Made by a program: the position numbers and the translations under genes
Part shown: piece by piece, positions 53,191-60,681 of the stretch
How positions within the stretch are numbered: position 1 is the first letter of the stretch
How the letters are laid out: the number at the start of each line of letters is the position of its first letter
The notes under the pieces: model-generated
The model's input: only the letters and a program-made list of their open reading frames with translations
Database searches by the model: none
Told to the model about the DNA's origin: nothing
DNA from: Lachnospiraceae bacterium
GTDB lineage: Bacteria; Bacillota; Clostridia; Lachnospirales; Lachnospiraceae
Assembly (NCBI GenBank): GCA_017461045.1
Contig: JAFTZJ010000003.1
Span: forward strand, 1-60,681
Reading direction: 5' to 3'
DNA: 60,681 nucleotides

Positions 53191-53889
53191 TTAATCTTCC
53201 ATCAAACGCAGACCGGCCGTATCCGTTACAGGCAACGAGAACACAATGGATTTTGCTTTACTGTCCAATCCGGCTCCCTTCATGATTGCCTGCATAATAT
53301 CATTCTTCTGTTCCGTCTTCGCTACGATAAACAACATTTCCTTTTCCGTTGCAAGAGATACACCCATGAACTTCTCTGCTGCTTCTTTTCCTGTTCCTTT
53401 GGCATGAATAACCGTTCCGCCATAGGCACCGGCTTCTCTTGCCACATCCATAATCAATTCCGTATATCCCTGCTCCGCAATTACTACGATTAGTTCACGC
53501 GTTGTATCTTTCAATGTGGATTCCTCCTCTTTCTGATAGTTCTCATTTTCTATAAGAAAATGTAAAGTCTTCTTTCCGCCAATGCTGCTTAATGGTGTTA
53601 TAAACGAAATACCACCGCCCGGAGCATCTATTTTCAGTTTCTTTTCAAGTTGCTTCTTAATTGTAATCCAGGTCTGTTCCTCAACTACGGAAAATGCTAC
53701 CGCTTTTTCCTTGGACTCCAATCCCAGATAATCCAGAACTTCACTGGATGCCGTACCATACCCTAATGTAAGATACATAACATTCAATTCATTTTCTTGA
53801 AATAACTCCACATACTTACTTGCAATTTTTCTATCCACAATTGTGGTCATTAAATATATACTTCCCATACCTGCCTCATTTCTATCCAT
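53191..53889 (-). CDS. Tandem PII-like protein
   Basis: A 232-residue protein with two PII (GlnB)-like ferredoxin folds in tandem: about 8-112 (IYLMTTIVDRKIASKYVELFQ, ending SFITPLSSIGG) and about 125-232 (RELIVVIAEQGYTELIMDVARE, then AGAYGGTVIHAKGTG). The second copy has the GGTVIHARG-type loop of PII proteins. PII proteins sense nucleotides and control transporters. It is coupled to the DUF1538 gene (TAATG overlap), so it probably regulates that membrane protein. ATG 53889 or ATG 53868 (after GAGG) could be the start. Confidence 0.8.
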   Translation of the reverse strand: MDRNEAGMGSIYLMTTIVDRKIASKYVELFQENELNVMYLTLGYGTASSEVLDYLGLESKEKAVAFSVVEEQTWITIKKQLEKKLKIDAPGGGISFITPLSSIGGKKTLHFLIENENYQKEEESTLKDTTRELIVVIAEQGYTELIMDVAREAGAYGGTVIHAKGTGKEAAEKFMGVSLATEKEMLFIVAKTEQKNDIMQAIMKGAGLDSKAKSIVFSLPVTDTAGLRLMED

Positions 53890-55418
53890 TACAATTCGAT
53901 AATTTCCATATCATCGTATGTGTCAATCGATTCAACTGCCGGAACAACTGCTTTACTAAGTTTTCTTTCCTTAATGCGGAAAATCAATCCCATAATCTGA
54001 ATTGTAATTAATGGTGTCATTGCAACCATTGCTACAATACCAAAGGCGTCTGTAATAATATTGCCGCCAAGGGCCTCACATGCACCCATTGCAAATGGCA
54101 GTAAAAAGGTTGCCGTCATAGGACCGGAGGCTACACCACCGGAGTCAAATGCGATAGCCGTAAATATCTTTGGCACAAAAAACGTCAGCACTAAAGCTAC
54201 CAAATATCCCGGAACCAGAAAATACAAAATTGAAATACCCGTAAGTACACGAATCATAGCAAGTCCTACAGATAAGGACACACCAATAGATAAGCTAGCC
54301 CCCATAGCCTTTGCTGAAATCGCTCCAGATGTCATTTCTTCTACTTGCTTAGTCAGCACAAATACAGCCGGCTCCGCCTGAACAATAAAGTAACCGATTA
54401 ACATACCAATCGGAACGATAATCCATGCGAACGGTAATCCTGCTATGGTTTGTCCCAGATAATTACCGGCAGGCATAAATCCAACATTTACACCTGTCAG
54501 GAATAGAACCAGTCCCACGTAAGTATAGACAACACCAACCCCGATTTTTATCAAAGTTCTTTTATTCAAATCTCTGGAAATCAACTGGAATACACCGAAG
54601 AAAAATACAATCGGCAAAATCGATAACGCCATCTCTTTCATATATTCCGGCAATTCATGCAAGAATAATTTCCCCAGCTCTACCGTATCATTTATTACCG
54701 GTATGGATTCCGAAACATGTTCTGCGGATTCCGGCTGATAAATCATTCCAAGAATCAATACTGCAAGAATTGGTCCAATGGAACACATAGAAACCAAACC
54801 GAAACTATCATCTTCTGCATGTCTATCACTTCGGATAGCAGAAATACCAATACCGAATGCCATAATAAAAGGAACAGTCATTGGGCCGGTGGTAACGCCT
54901 CCGGAATCAAATGCAATGGCAAGAAAATCCTTGGATACAAAGGGAGTCAAACCAAATACAATCACATAGAATGCAACCAATAGATAAGATAATGGTATAC
55001 TAAACAGCATACGCAATACGGCAAGCACTAAGAACACTGCAACACCGATTGCCACAGCAAGAATCAGTGTCAGATTCGGTATAGACGGCACCTGCTGTGC
55101 CAGTACCTGCAAATCAGGCTCTGATATAGTAATAACAAAGCCCATAATAAATGTAATTAGTATGACGATAAAAATATTCTTAGACTTGGTAATAATAGAA
55201 CCGGTCCGTTCTCCAATCGGCGTCATAGATAATTCCACACCTACGTTGAAGAACAACATTCCGACAATCAGCATCACTGCCCCCACCAAAAAGGTCATTA
55301 AAATACTTGGCGGAATCGGAGTGATTGTAAAGCAAAGAATTAACACAATTGCAAGTATCGGAAATACCGCTTTTAATGTCTCTGATAGTTTTTCTTTGAA
55401 TTTCGAATGAATAGACAA
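53889..55418 (-). CDS. DUF1538 membrane protein (putative transporter)
   Basis: A 509-residue protein with about twelve helices arranged as two homologous halves. Each half contains the same signature: FDSGGVTTGPMT at about 188 and FDSGGVASGPMT at about 427, with GVELSMTPIGER and VQAEPAVFVLT at equivalent positions. The inverted or duplicated glycine-rich signature suggests a transporter, but no substrate is established for DUF1538. The TTG start at 55418 follows AGAGGT. It is co-transcribed with the tandem PII-like gene. Confidence 0.85.
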   Translation of the reverse strand: MSIHSKFKEKLSETLKAVFPILAIVLILCFTITPIPPSILMTFLVGAVMLIVGMLFFNVGVELSMTPIGERTGSIITKSKNIFIVILITFIMGFVITISEPDLQVLAQQVPSIPNLTLILAVAIGVAVFLVLAVLRMLFSIPLSYLLVAFYVIVFGLTPFVSKDFLAIAFDSGGVTTGPMTVPFIMAFGIGISAIRSDRHAEDDSFGLVSMCSIGPILAVLILGMIYQPESAEHVSESIPVINDTVELGKLFLHELPEYMKEMALSILPIVFFFGVFQLISRDLNKRTLIKIGVGVVYTYVGLVLFLTGVNVGFMPAGNYLGQTIAGLPFAWIIVPIGMLIGYFIVQAEPAVFVLTKQVEEMTSGAISAKAMGASLSIGVSLSVGLAMIRVLTGISILYFLVPGYLVALVLTFFVPKIFTAIAFDSGGVASGPMTATFLLPFAMGACEALGGNIITDAFGIVAMVAMTPLITIQIMGLIFRIKERKLSKAVVPAVESIDTYDDMEIIEL

Positions 55419-55452
55419 TTATGTAAACCTCTTTCTATTTTCTGGTATATAC

Positions 55453-57360
55453 TCAAGAATGAATTAAATCCATAAACTCCTTATCCGGGATTGCCTTGGA
55501 GAAGTACCAGCCTTGCAAATAATGGCATCCGAATTGTATCAATGCCTCCCGCATTTCATCCGTTTCAACACCTTCTGCAACAATTAACATATCCAATGCA
55601 TTCAACATCTTAACAGTATGCTCTAAGGTTATATGGGCTTTTTCTTCTTCAAAGGATGCCTGTACAATATCCCGATCCAGTTTTATATATTTAAACGGCA
55701 TCTTGTTAATATAATTAATATTCGCATATCCGGAACCATAGTCATCCAGTGTAATAGCAATATCATTCTCTATGAGTCGATCAAGATTATCACTTACAAC
55801 GGAAAACGAACTTAACATAGCCGTTTCTGTAATTTCAATATTAATCTGCGACGACTTTACTTCATAAAGCTTCATAATGCTGAGCATTTGCTCTGCAAAA
55901 CCCTTTTGCATCAGCTGCAGGGAGCTCACATTAATTTCAATATATTCAATATTCGTCTGGGACAAATTATTCTCCCTAATAAAACGGCACACCTTATGTA
56001 AAATAATCTCTCCAAGTTCCAAGATATTACCGGTCTTTTCTGCAACTGTAATAAATACATCCGGCGGAATCCAGCCTAACTCCTCATCATGAAGTCTCGC
56101 CAATGCCTCTGCCGAGTTATAGCATTGCTTATCTGCAGAATAAATTGGTTGATAGTATACCTGAATGCTATCATTGGCAATTGCTGCCTTTACTGCTCTC
56201 TCTACTTTTTGGGACATATGACTCTGTTCCAAATCAATATCAGAAGCATGTATAATACCGCCCTTACTTAGATTCTTGGCTGTTTCCATAGTATAGCCAA
56301 TCACCTCTTCCAAAGACTCTGCACTATCAGAATCTTGCGGACAATGAATGACACACATAGTAGCAGACATCATAATTTCCAATTTTTCCTGAGACCACGG
56401 ATGTTCAAACCGTTCATATATACGTTCTACAATCTCATTTACAGCATCCTGTTCCTTATCAATTACAACACAGAACTGGTCTGCACCATGATGGAATACA
56501 ATGTTCATAGAGTTCATATTTTCAAGAAATTCACCCACCTGACACAACAATACATCTCCGGTTGATACACCATAGCTTTGATTAATTAACTTGAAGTCAT
56601 CTAAATTAATTACCAGTAATGAAAATGGTTTATCCAATAAGAATTTATCCTTCAAATACGTTCCAAAGAATCTTCTGCTGAATTGTCCGGTAAGCTTATC
56701 AATATCAACCTCCGGTCCCTGAACAAACAGATAAAGCACAATGCAAAATACTGTAATAGCAAGATTCAGCATAGGAGTAAAACTAAACTCCTGTGCAATT
56801 CCTGCAATAATTGCACATACAAATAAAAATACTACTATAGTCTTCTTTAAGAACTTAAAATTCTGACGTTTTGCAATTAAGCCCCATGCCATAAGCACTA
56901 CCATAACAGCATCAACGGCGTACAGCACGAAGCCCACACCTTTAATAGAATAAACATTATCAATCAGATTGGCTGCCCAATGTAAAATCGGATTCAAACC
57001 GCAGATTACCACGATAATGCCCCACGACGCAACAAATGTATATTTGAATTTAGGATTTCGTTTCGTATCGATTCCTGCAAGACTTAACAAATAATGTGTA
57101 ATGCAGACAAAAAAAGAATGAATAAAAATCATTTGAACAGACATAATCGTATAGGTTATACCATATGGTATTATATCCGGTTTCTCTGCAAACCCATAAA
57201 CTAAGGTTTCCAACACTGTAGCTCCAAATGCCGTTGATAATACATATATGAAATATCGGTAGCTTCGCAGAGGAACCTTCTTCTCCGTAAAATACCAAAT
57301 AATAAGCATAAGTTGGAAGAATGCTGCAATATAATTATATGATAAATTCACTGTATTCAT
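55453..57360 (-). CDS. Membrane GGDEF/EAL protein, probable cyclic-di-GMP phosphodiesterase
   Basis: A 635-residue protein: about six to eight membrane helices (1-225), a GGDEF domain (about 235-375) and an EAL domain (about 395-635). GGDEF is degenerate (HHGADQF in the signature position), so cyclase activity is unlikely. The EAL domain keeps EALARL, DDYGSGYANI, KLDRDIV and VAEGVET, the metal-binding and catalytic positions, so it should cleave cyclic-di-GMP. The start is ATG 57360, 6 nt after AGGAGG; an earlier in-frame ATG has no site. Confidence 0.88.
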   Translation of the reverse strand: MNTVNLSYNYIAAFFQLMLIIWYFTEKKVPLRSYRYFIYVLSTAFGATVLETLVYGFAEKPDIIPYGITYTIMSVQMIFIHSFFVCITHYLLSLAGIDTKRNPKFKYTFVASWGIIVVICGLNPILHWAANLIDNVYSIKGVGFVLYAVDAVMVVLMAWGLIAKRQNFKFLKKTIVVFLFVCAIIAGIAQEFSFTPMLNLAITVFCIVLYLFVQGPEVDIDKLTGQFSRRFFGTYLKDKFLLDKPFSLLVINLDDFKLINQSYGVSTGDVLLCQVGEFLENMNSMNIVFHHGADQFCVVIDKEQDAVNEIVERIYERFEHPWSQEKLEIMMSATMCVIHCPQDSDSAESLEEVIGYTMETAKNLSKGGIIHASDIDLEQSHMSQKVERAVKAAIANDSIQVYYQPIYSADKQCYNSAEALARLHDEELGWIPPDVFITVAEKTGNILELGEIILHKVCRFIRENNLSQTNIEYIEINVSSLQLMQKGFAEQMLSIMKLYEVKSSQINIEITETAMLSSFSVVSDNLDRLIENDIAITLDDYGSGYANINYINKMPFKYIKLDRDIVQASFEEEKAHITLEHTVKMLNALDMLIVAEGVETDEMREALIQFGCHYLQGWYFSKAIPDKEFMDLIHS

Positions 57361-57446
57361 AACATTCCTCCTTGCCAGTTGCTTATTCAATAAATATGTT
57401 TATTTTATCATATTTGGGGTACTATTTACAATGCGTATACTTTATT

Positions 57447-58097
57447 TCATCTTTGGGGCAACGCTAAGCCGGATACCGTGCCTTTATATAAAATAGCATC
57501 ACCTACACCATTTTTCTTAAGATGATTATAAATATCCGGTCCAACCTGCATAATATACGCCTGTGGCTTTCCATTTTCATCCAAAATGCCTACCATTACA
57601 TGATATGCATCAACAGCACGCACACCGGCATAATGCCCACCTCTGTATTTTCGTGAATAGTATGTCTTCACATCATCATCCAGCAGATATGCCGTTTTCT
57701 TTCGGAAACAATCCCGGTCTTTCTTAAAAATACGCTTCTTCTTCAGAAAGCTTACAAGCCAGATAATACAAGCGGCCAAATGGAACAATATACAAACCGC
57801 TTTGATAGGCATATCAAAAAAGTCCCATGTGAAAATAAGAAGGAGCCAAAATACTACCAATGCAATCACGAAGATTGCAATACCAGCCCCTTCTGTAGAA
57901 CCGTAGGATTTCTTCACCTGTTCAAATTCCGAGTCCGAAATGGGATATTCTGTAGCATCCGCATTCATCATCTTATCTTCTATGCGAACATGTGGTTTTT
58001 CAACCGGTTTCAGGGTTGGAATTATTTTTATAAACCCGGCATAAATAATAATTCCGTTAATAATTAATACAATTAAAATAAAAAGAATATTTACCAT
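57447..58097 (-). CDS. Hypothetical membrane protein
   Basis: A 216-residue protein of no family I recognise. One N-terminal helix (about 4-25), an extracytoplasmic stretch, two helices (about 72-95 and 98-117), then a soluble C-terminal domain with KTYYSRKYRGGHYAGVRAVDAYHVMVG. The start at ATG 58097 follows AAAGGA. It lies between the EAL gene and a GNAT gene on the same strand. Confidence 0.65.
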   Translation of the reverse strand: MVNILFILIVLIINGIIIYAGFIKIIPTLKPVEKPHVRIEDKMMNADATEYPISDSEFEQVKKSYGSTEGAGIAIFVIALVVFWLLLIFTWDFFDMPIKAVCILFHLAACIIWLVSFLKKKRIFKKDRDCFRKKTAYLLDDDVKTYYSRKYRGGHYAGVRAVDAYHVMVGILDENGKPQAYIMQVGPDIYNHLKKNGVGDAILYKGTVSGLALPQR

Positions 58098-58162
58098 AGT
58101 TTTCCTTTCTTCCTGTTTACTCACTCAGTGTTTTATAAGCTGTGCTACAGCCCGTTGCACAA

Positions 58163-58636
58163 TTATAACCGACACATCATTATGTACTCTTCCTCATTTT
58201 CATCAATAATCTGAAATCCTACATTTTTATACATCTTTACAGCGTAATTAGCTTTCTGCACAGCTAAGGATGTCTTCTGATATCCTCTGTCTTTTAATTC
58301 TGTCAACATCTGTTTCATAAGATTTGTTCCTATTCCGTACCCCCGATATTCTTTATATAGTGATATGGCAAAAGACGGAACTCCTTCTTCTATGTGTCCA
58401 TAGTCATCCATAATACGAACCCATACCGCACCGACTATCTTTTCTTTCGCTTCGGCAACAAAGCAAATATCGCCTTCCTGCTTGCCAAAATCCTGCACAT
58501 AAACCTGTAATTCCGGTGCATTTATAATCTCTCGCGGTGGTGGCTCTACACCCTCCGGGATAAAAATTGCTTCGTAAAGAAACTCATCCAATACTTTATA
58601 TTCATTGCTATTTATTTCTCTGATATGTATATCCAT
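58163..58636 (-). CDS. GNAT-family N-acetyltransferase
   Basis: A 157-residue protein with motif A YRGYGIGTNLMKQML and the C-terminal YKNVGFQII strand. Substrate unknown. GGAGGA stands 5-6 nt before ATG 58636. Confidence 0.82.
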   Translation of the reverse strand: MDIHIREINSNEYKVLDEFLYEAIFIPEGVEPPPREIINAPELQVYVQDFGKQEGDICFVAEAKEKIVGAVWVRIMDDYGHIEEGVPSFAISLYKEYRGYGIGTNLMKQMLTELKDRGYQKTSLAVQKANYAVKMYKNVGFQIIDENEEEYIMMCRL

Positions 58637-58658
58637 CTTCTTCCTCCAATCAATTTAT

Positions 58659-58685
58659 CTACTGATTAGATGTCATTCCACACAT
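58659..58685 (-). other. Eight-codon open frame with a strong ribosome binding site
   Basis: AAGGAGG (58693-58699) is 7 nt from an ATG that encodes MCGMTSNQ then TAG. It precedes the GNAT gene by 22 bp. It is either a leader peptide or the remaining first codons of a lost gene; I cannot tell which. Confidence 0.35.
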
Positions 58686-58722
58686 AAGTGTACCTCCTTC
58701 GAAATTTAACATGGGTATCTTC

Positions 58723-59121
58723 TTATAAAAGAGTCTCTTCTAAGTCATAAATATATTTAAACTCCAGTAATTCTTTGGAATCTGCTGCCTGTCCCTCTAA
58801 TTCTTCCTTCAAAGAATTTCCTTTATCAATAATAAAGTAAATAATTTTACAACCATATTCTTTTGCTTTTGGCATAAAGCACTGTGCTACCCATTCAGTA
58901 TCTTCCGGAATATTTTCAAATCCGTTCCTTGTATCAGCAACATAGTTACAGCCTTTATGATTCTTTATAATATCAAGGGCATATTCAAGAGGTTTTCTAT
59001 AATCCTCTCTGCAACAAAACTTCTTCCATTTTACGAATACCACATTATGTTTTTCTTCATATTTTACATCACAAAATTCTGATAAATACACAATAATACC
59101 CCTATCTACATATCTATCCAT
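58723..59121 (-). CDS. Small soluble protein, possibly STAS/SpoIIAA-like
   Basis: A 132-residue protein with alternating strands and helices (NVVFVKWKKF, CNYVADTRNG, CKIIYFIIDKG), which resembles the STAS/SpoIIAA-like fold; this is a weak impression. It overlaps the end of the upstream GNAT gene by 16 bp. ATG 59121 has no clear ribosome binding site, while GTG 59091 has AGGGG 7-8 nt upstream and may be the true start. Function unknown. Confidence 0.6.
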   Translation of the reverse strand: MDRYVDRGIIVYLSEFCDVKYEEKHNVVFVKWKKFCCREDYRKPLEYALDIIKNHKGCNYVADTRNGFENIPEDTEWVAQCFMPKAKEYGCKIIYFIIDKGNSLKEELEGQAADSKELLEFKYIYDLEETLL

Positions 59122-59549
59122 TGTATAAATGCTGTCTTGTCGGAACTGTTATATCCTGCATTTTTATAAAAATTCAATGTACTCTCTTTCTTTGAACCGG
59201 TAAGCAACATCATCTTATAACAGTTATTCTCTTCTGCAATCCGTTTTGCAAAATCCAAGCAGGCAGTTGCGTAGCCTTTCTTACGGTACTCTCCGTGCGT
59301 TACCACATTTTCTACAAACGCATATGGACGAACATTTCTTGTAAGATTCGGAATAATCACACATACACAGGACGCTACAATCTTACCATCCACCTCACAG
59401 ACAATCAGATGATGATTTTTGTCATCTACAATACTTTCCCATGTATTTCTTAAATGTTCTGAATCCTCCGGAACACTTTCCTCGTGAAGATATAAATATA
59501 GTTGTAATATCTCATTTAAATCATTTCTATTTGCTTCTCTAATTATCAT
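59106..59549 (-). CDS. GNAT-family N-acetyltransferase
   Basis: A 147-residue protein with the motif A pattern HGEYRKKGYATACLDFAKRI and the C-terminal NFYKNAGY strand. AGAGGT precedes ATG 59549. The family is clear, the substrate is not. It overlaps the following small gene by 16 bp. Confidence 0.85.
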   Translation of the reverse strand: MIIREANRNDLNEILQLYLYLHEESVPEDSEHLRNTWESIVDDKNHHLIVCEVDGKIVASCVCVIIPNLTRNVRPYAFVENVVTHGEYRKKGYATACLDFAKRIAEENNCYKMMLLTGSKKESTLNFYKNAGYNSSDKTAFIQWIDM

Positions 59550-59610
59550 TACTATTGTACCTCTGACATCAAAGTCCTATTTCGTTATCTGCAAATGCTA
59601 TACGCCCATA

Positions 59611-59982
59611 TCACTCGCCAAGTTTCTCTAATGTATCCTTCCGGATTTCTTCTCTTAATTCTTTCAAATATTCCGAAAAAGCAACCTTATCATCTGCATA
59701 TGTTTTGTTCAACTCATACTCCTTCGGAATCCATGTAGACAAATCAGAAATATTATGCTGAATCAATGCCTCCAGACTATCAATAGCCTTATACACTTTC
59801 GCTTCAGCCGTTTCTCGTTTTGCCATTTCATCATATAAATTGAGCATTTCCTTTGCGTAATTCTCAGGTAGAGATTTCACCCAACTATATAATAATTCCT
59901 CTTCTGTTGCTTCATTTGTTGTTGTCTTTTCAAAAGTAGGAATATCCCCGGTAAATGCTTCTAATAATGTTCTTGGTTCCAT
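59611..59982 (-). pseudogene. HD-domain phosphohydrolase lacking its N-terminal half
   Basis: This 123-residue frame matches the C-terminal part of YfbR-like HD hydrolases, which continue from their second HD motif as ...GEAFTGDIPTFEKT and later SLEALIQHNISDLSTWIP. Here that sequence is preceded only by MEPRTLL, so about 70-80 residues carrying the metal-binding His and HD pair are missing. The frame keeps a ribosome binding site (GGGGGA), so it may be translated, but it should be catalytically dead. I infer a deletion that fused new sequence at about 59965. Confidence 0.65.
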
Positions 59983-59999
59983 ACCTTTCCCCCGTACTT

Positions 60000-60047
60000 T
60001 TATACTTTTCTTTGCAACAAGGCTACCGTCTCTACATGCGGTATCAT
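60000..60047 (-). pseudogene. Fifteen-codon remnant resembling the C-terminus of RlmD
   Basis: Between the Fic gene and the HD fragment the frame reads MIPHVETVALLQRKV then TAA. RlmD/RumA 23S rRNA uracil methyltransferases end in a very similar stretch (phenylalanine-proline-x-threonine-x-HVETVVLL, then basic residues). No other part of the gene is present, so this would be a deletion scar. The match is short and therefore tentative. Confidence 0.4.
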
Positions 60048-60056
60048 TGTTCCCTA

Positions 60057-60681
60057 TTATTGAAATCGGTATTTTCCTTTTCCATGTCCGGTTACAGACA
60101 CGATTACCTGACTATCTACTAACAATTTTATCAGCTCAGATGCTCTTGTTGATTTTAACCCGGTAATATCTTCTACAATCGTTCTACCAAAATATTCTTC
60201 TTTTCCACATTTTGAAAACAGTTCTAACGCATAATGTATTGTCTTTTCAGAAATCGCATCAGAAAAAGAAAGTAATCTGTTTCGAATGTCCGCTTTTTGT
60301 GTTTCAATGTCCGCTTCTACGTCCTCAATGTCCGCTTTTGAACTTTCAATGTCCGCTTTTTCAAACATTTCACTGATATGCATAGAACGGTTATGAAGCT
60401 CATTCTTTTCATCCAGCAATAAATTTCTTAAAAACAATTCCAAATACTCAGTTGTTTCATGAACACCGTTTTTCAAATCGTTATAGTTAGCTCTAACAAG
60501 TGCATTTCTAAAATACCATACATTTTCAGCAAAGATATCATTCGTTGCATCAAATCCAAGAGTTCGCAAATACTTAATAAAAAATACTGCTGTAGTTCTT
60601 GTATTTCCCTCTCTAAAAGCATGTATCTGCCATAATCCTGATACAAAGACGGCCAAGTGATGAATAATCACTTCCATGCTC
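60057..60681 (-). CDS. Fic-domain protein with winged-helix tail, 5' end outside the window
   Basis: At least 206 residues are visible and the frame is open to the window edge. The Fic active-site motif HAFREGNTRTT (HxFxxGNxR) appears at the start of the visible part, so the fold continues upstream. Fic enzymes usually transfer AMP onto a protein hydroxyl. A linker with four heptads of the type KADIExx follows (about 111-138), then a winged-helix domain (about 145-206, VEDITGLKSTRASELIKLLVDS). This is the arrangement of chromosomal Fic proteins that also bind DNA. The inhibitory helix cannot be seen. Confidence 0.85.
   Translation of the reverse strand, partial: SMEVIIHHLAVFVSGLWQIHAFREGNTRTTAVFFIKYLRTLGFDATNDIFAENVWYFRNALVRANYNDLKNGVHETTEYLELFLRNLLLDEKNELHNRSMHISEMFEKADIESSKADIEDVEADIETQKADIRNRLLSFSDAISEKTIHYALELFSKCGKEEYFGRTIVEDITGLKSTRASELIKLLVDSQVIVSVTGHGKGKYRFQ
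60285..60368 (-). repeat. Four tandem 21-bp coding repeats in the Fic linker
   Basis: AATGTCCGCTT begins at 60285, 60306, 60327 and 60348, exactly 21 bp apart. On the minus strand each unit encodes a heptad KADIExx or EADIExx. Such repeats can change in number by slippage, which would alter linker length without shifting the frame. Confidence 0.85.

Noticed and set aside
53191-53889. Classical GlnB/GlnK assignment for the PII-like gene
   Set aside because: Two domains in one chain and no amtB or glnA neighbour; the T-loop tyrosine region is not typical.
1-60681. CRISPR array, prophage, transposon or tRNA genes
   Set aside because: No regularly spaced direct repeats with unique spacers, no transposase or phage structural genes, and no tRNA cloverleaf was recognised by eye.

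Overview
This AT-rich window is about nine tenths coding and most genes lie on the minus strand. Strong AGGAGG-type ribosome binding sites, sigma-A promoters (TTGACA/TATAAT variants with 17-bp spacers), single-membrane envelope proteins and family content point to a low-GC Gram-positive of the Clostridia, most likely Lachnospiraceae. The supporting families are meso-diaminopimelate dehydrogenase, a PadR/DUF1700/DUF4097 operon, an NrtR-like Nudix/PncB pair, a long EpsC-type serine acetyltransferase and a Cache chemoreceptor. The genus cannot be fixed from the sequence alone. No tRNA, rRNA, CRISPR array, transposase or prophage gene was seen.

Layout. 0-1.3 kb: two FtsX-like permease genes, the first cut by the window edge. 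1.5-3.3 kb: pspA followed by a Band-7/zinc-ribbon gene whose fifth codon is a stop. 3.3-3.77 kb: the only long gene-free stretch; it holds a candidate structured RNA. 3.77-9 kb: an Hsp70 with a large J-like/TPR partner. 9-12 kb: SGNH hydrolase, Gfo/Idh oxidoreductase and GH5 glycosidase. 12-16.2 kb: MarR-controlled heterodimeric ABC exporter with a near-perfect double operator. 16.2-20.4 kb: dUTPase, glycosyltransferase, serine acetyltransferase, CarD-like regulator, ZIP transporter. 20.5-23.9 kb: NAD salvage cluster (NrtR-like Nudix, pncB, VTT membrane protein) with duplicated operator-like sites. 23.9-27.4 kb: XRE regulator with a PrsA-like foldase, then a chemoreceptor. 27.4-34.4 kb: two-component system next to an FtsX/MacB-type transporter and a lipoprotein Ntn-hydrolase. 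34.5-39.2 kb: GNAT, ddh, trmO, DHH phosphoesterase, XRE regulator, glycosyltransferase. 39.2-42.1 kb: DUF1624 acyltransferase-like protein and the PadR operon. 42.2-48.6 kb: pstSCAB-phoU-phoPR with a Pho box. 48.7-53.1 kb: NhaC antiporter divergent from a hybrid histidine kinase. 53.2-57.4 kb: a PII-like protein with a DUF1538 transporter, then a GGDEF/EAL protein. 57.4-60.7 kb: small genes and gene debris (a headless HD hydrolase and a possible rlmD tail) beside a Fic protein with a 21-bp coding repeat.

How it works together. Much of the window senses and remodels the cell envelope: PspA/Band-7, PadR-DUF1700-DUF4097, MarR exporter, FtsX transporters with a two-component system, and a PrsA-like foldase. 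The rest is nutrient response (phosphate, NAD precursors, metal ions, possibly nitrogen or carbon through the PII-like pair) and housekeeping (dUTPase, ddh, TrmO). The most notable observations are the nonsense codon in the Band-7 gene, the nested stem RNA candidate at 3.56-3.67 kb, the HPD-less J protein paired with an Hsp70, the lipoprotein Ntn-hydrolase transporter locus, the PII-like/DUF1538 module, and the hairpin element that supplies the C-terminus of a response regulator.
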